Shown here piece after piece: positions 61,962 through 64,000 of a stretch of DNA of 64,000 nt; positions within the stretch are counted from its first letter, which is position 1, and each line of letters opens with the position of its first letter. This stretch comes from Paenibacillus tianjinensis (GTDB taxonomy: Bacteria > Bacillota > Bacilli > Paenibacillales > Paenibacillaceae). The stretch covers positions 3,906,001-3,970,000 of the forward strand of contig NZ_CP070969.1 in assembly GCF_017086365.1 (NCBI RefSeq). The letters are read 5' to 3'. The notes beneath the pieces were generated by a model that ran no database searches, had not been told where the DNA came from, and saw nothing but the letters and a program-made list of their open reading frames with translations. The translations under genes and the position numbers were made by a program.

Positions 61962-62020
61962 GGTTTTAACTCACTCTGTTTTAATTATTGTGAATAAAAT
62001 ATTTGGCACTACGCAATAAC

Positions 62021-62058
62021 AAAAACAGCGCGCACCGAAAAAGATCGGCACACGCTGT
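62021..62058 (-). terminator. hisC-tyrA terminator
   Basis: 14-pair stem with G-U pairs (ACAGCGTGTGCCGA / TCGGTGCGCGCTGT on the minus strand), followed by TTTTGTT. Confidence 0.8.
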
Positions 62059-62119
62059 ACGCACAAATTTTGTATATCTGTCTATTACATGATGCTTGCG
62101 GGCCCGGTTGTGCCGGCTC

Positions 62120-63214
62120 CTATACGTATACTGTATAATCGTTATGCTGCAGCAGAATTTTGGCCCGCTCCATATCGTTCTCCTGGCGGAAAGACAGCCG
62201 CATAATGCCTGGCACATCCTCACGGCTCTCAATGATCTGCACGTTACTGAGGTTGATGCCCTGATCCCCCAGCTCGGTTGCGATACGGCCAATGATCCCC
62301 GGATGATCGGGAACGTCAATATGAAGATCGAAGAGCGGAGTAATCATCCCTTTACGCCGTTCCGGCAATTGGCTGCGGAAACCGTTCGCTTCATGGAAGG
62401 CCTCCTCTATTCCGTCTCCGTCCGAATCCTCAAGCAATTGAATAAATGATGATACCTCTTCATTCCAGTCCTTCAGCAGACGCAGCATCACCGAGCGGTT
62501 ATTCAGTAAAATATCGCGCCAGATGATCGGATCGCTGGACGCAATCCGGGTAATGTCACGGAAACCGCCGGCAGCTAGGGTGCTGTACAGCGAATCCTCA
62601 GAATCATACGCGTGAATCTGATTCACTAGCGCAACTGCAATAATATGCGGCAAATGGCTGATCGCCCCGACAATCTCATCATGGCGCTCCGGATCAAGTC
62701 TGACAATCTGTGCTTTCGTATGTAGGAGCAAGGTTTGAAGTGCCTCATAAGCCTCCTCCGGCACTCCTGGCGGAGGGGTAAGCACATAATAGGCATTCTC
62801 GAACAGCAGCGACGAGGCAGCTTCCACCCCTGAGCGTTCCGAACCTGCCATTGGATGTCCGCCTATGAAATGAACACCGGGAATATCCAGCGAAACCGCA
62901 CAGGCTGCGATACTGGCTTTGGTGCTGCCGACATCTGTGATGATGCAGCCCGGCTTAAGCGGAAGCTTGCTTAATTGCTGCAGATAATTCTCAAGCATGC
63001 CCACAGGCACACACAGAAAGATGTAATCGGCGTCCAGCGCTGCTTCCTCAACAGAAAGGGTAGCCTGATCGACTACGCCTCTGCTGACATATTTAATCGC
63101 GGATTCAGGGCGGTGGGCATGGCCGATGACGGTCAGGCCCGGCTTGCCTTTGAAACAAAGGGCCAGTGAGCCTCCGATCAGACCGACACCGAAGATTGCT
63201 ATTTTTGTCGTCAT
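62120..63214 (-). CDS. tyrA: Prephenate dehydrogenase
   Basis: Tyrosine synthesis: prephenate to 4-hydroxyphenylpyruvate with NAD. 364 aa. Rossmann loop IFGVGLIGGSLALCF, catalytic His region FIGGHPMAGSERSGVEAA and AISHLPHIIAVALVN, and a C-terminal ACT domain (LHIDVPDHPGIIGRIATELG) for feedback control. 48 bp after hisC, same strand; same order as in B. subtilis. Confidence 0.97.
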   Translation of the reverse strand: MTTKIAIFGVGLIGGSLALCFKGKPGLTVIGHAHRPESAIKYVSRGVVDQATLSVEEAALDADYIFLCVPVGMLENYLQQLSKLPLKPGCIITDVGSTKASIAACAVSLDIPGVHFIGGHPMAGSERSGVEAASSLLFENAYYVLTPPPGVPEEAYEALQTLLLHTKAQIVRLDPERHDEIVGAISHLPHIIAVALVNQIHAYDSEDSLYSTLAAGGFRDITRIASSDPIIWRDILLNNRSVMLRLLKDWNEEVSSFIQLLEDSDGDGIEEAFHEANGFRSQLPERRKGMITPLFDLHIDVPDHPGIIGRIATELGDQGINLSNVQIIESREDVPGIMRLSFRQENDMERAKILLQHNDYTVYV

Positions 63215-63262
63215 ATCTTTGTACTACCTGCCTTCTATGGTATCGTCTTGAGCGTTTCCCTC

Positions 63263-64000
63263 TTACGCCCTTACTTCCTGCTCCTTGAGCGTCTGTTCCA
63301 GAGCGGTAATAAATGACTTATTCTGCTCGGCCGAGCCTACAGTAACGCGGATGCAGGTCGGGTATAACCGGTGTCCGGCTCTCACAATAATCCCGAGGCG
63401 CAGCAAGGCATCAAAGACTTCAGTAGCCGGCTTACGCACATCCACCATGATGAAATTACCGTGCGCAGGGAAGGATTTGAGACCCAGACGCTTGAATTCT
63501 CCCTCGAGCTGTACGATGCCTTCACTGTTGAGTCGGCGGCACTCTTCCACATAAGCCTGATCGGCCAGAGCAGCCAGTGCACCAGCCTGGGCCAGTCGGG
63601 AGGTATTAAACGGTTCCCGTACCTTGTTGATTAGATTAATAATTTGCGGGCTCGCTACCCCATAACCGATCCGAAGTGCAGCCAGACCATAAATTTTGGA
63701 GAAGGTCCGCAGCACAACCAGATTCGGGTATTGGTCCAGTAGCTTGATTCCATCCGAATAAGACGGGTCAGTCACATATTCAAAATAAGCTTCATCCAGC
63801 ACAACCAATACACCGGCAGGCACCGCATTCAGGAACTTCACAAGCGCCTCTTCCGGCACAATCGTTCCGGTCGGGTTATTGGGATTGCAAATCCAGATGA
63901 CCTTGGTCCGTTCGGTAACCCGGGCCAGCATACCGTCAAGATCATGCGTTCCGTCTACAAGCGGCACCTCAATGGTAACTGCGCTTTCGATATCCGCATT
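63263..64000 (-). CDS. hisC: Histidinol-phosphate aminotransferase (partial, N-terminus beyond window)
   Basis: PLP-dependent fold-I aminotransferase; the 245 visible codons are the C-terminal two thirds. The frame stays open to the window edge. WICNPNNPTGTIV, DEAYFEYV and the PLP-lysine segment TFSKIYGLAALRIGYG are present, and the final domain ends RVTVGSAEQNKSFITALE. In this position it probably also serves aromatic amino-acid transamination together with tyrA. Confidence 0.95.
   Translation of the reverse strand, partial: NADIESAVTIEVPLVDGTHDLDGMLARVTERTKVIWICNPNNPTGTIVPEEALVKFLNAVPAGVLVVLDEAYFEYVTDPSYSDGIKLLDQYPNLVVLRTFSKIYGLAALRIGYGVASPQIINLINKVREPFNTSRLAQAGALAALADQAYVEECRRLNSEGIVQLEGEFKRLGLKSFPAHGNFIMVDVRKPATEVFDALLRLGIIVRAGHRLYPTCIRVTVGSAEQNKSFITALEQTLKEQEVRA

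Larger units (their letters stand above)
61405..62119. other. 715-bp gap with ECF promoter, small RNA and tyrA terminator
   Basis: From left to right: ribosome site and promoter of the ECF sigma gene, about 330 bp of AT-rich sequence in which I see nothing definite (61500-61830), the small-RNA unit (61831-61961), then the terminator of tyrA (62021-62058). Confidence 0.75.

Noticed and set aside
61831..62019. 62-codon plus-strand frame starting in the small-RNA promoter
   Set aside because: Its TTG start is the -35 box itself, and the frame runs through the terminator.

Overview
The window looks like the chromosome of a Paenibacillus or close relative (Firmicutes, Paenibacillaceae). The reasons are strong GGAGG-type ribosome binding sites with some TTG and GTG starts, bacillithiol genes (bshA, bshB1), sporulation-type genes (ypjB, a GerMN lipoprotein), paired YesM/YesN-type sugar sensors, an S-layer-homology protein, and two cell-wall amidases carrying copper-amine-oxidase-like N-terminal domains. 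Gene order from about 29 to 64 kb follows the Bacillus subtilis block hisC-tyrA...ypiF-qcrABC-ypjA-ypjB-ypjC-ypjD-dapB-mgsA-bshB1-bshA-cca-birA-panBCD-dinG...tseB...asnS-dnaD, with lineage-specific insertions. No rRNA, tRNA, CRISPR array, prophage or intact insertion sequence was seen.

Layout. 1-7.2 kb: a galactose/methyl-galactoside type ABC importer (mglB, and mglA cut by the window edge) behind a probable CcpA site. Upstream lies a sugar-sensing unit of response regulator, histidine kinase and lipoprotein binding protein. 7.4-13.8 kb: purT, a GNAT acetyltransferase, a double dynamin-like GTPase, and the decayed remains of a PadR regulator with a DUF2812 partner. 13.9-22 kb: nth, then a cell-envelope cluster (two paralogous amidases, GerMN lipoprotein, SLH protein). 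22-29 kb: leuCD with a divergent LysR regulator, then proBAC behind a proline T-box. 29-42 kb: dnaD, asnS, ackA-hbd, a short FtsH-like protease with a membrane partner, tseB, an MTA/SAH deaminase, rex, dinG and a TPR protein. 42-51 kb: panBCD behind a long structured leader, birA, cca, bshA, bshB1, mgsA, dapB, a TPR protein and a MazG-like gene. 51-64 kb: ypjC, a repeat-filled intergenic gap, ypjB, ypjA, qcrCBA, small conserved genes, a histidine phosphatase, an ECF sigma/anti-sigma pair, a probable new small RNA, tyrA and hisC (cut by the edge).

Most notable: (1) A candidate small RNA at about 61866-61961 has a consensus sigma-A promoter (TTGACA-N17-TATAAT), a full-match CcpA cre site lying in the promoter spacer, a C/U-rich loop able to pair with Shine-Dalgarno sequences, and its own terminator. 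(2) An identical two-part promoter, GCAACTTTT-N12-CGTCTAAA, precedes both amidase genes. A close variant precedes the ECF sigma gene in this window, which suggests a local envelope-stress regulon. (3) A proline T-box with specifier CCU controls proBAC. (4) panBCD has a leader of about 250 nt ending in a terminator just before panB. All regulatory calls come from reading the sequence by eye. No database search, folding program or alignment was run.
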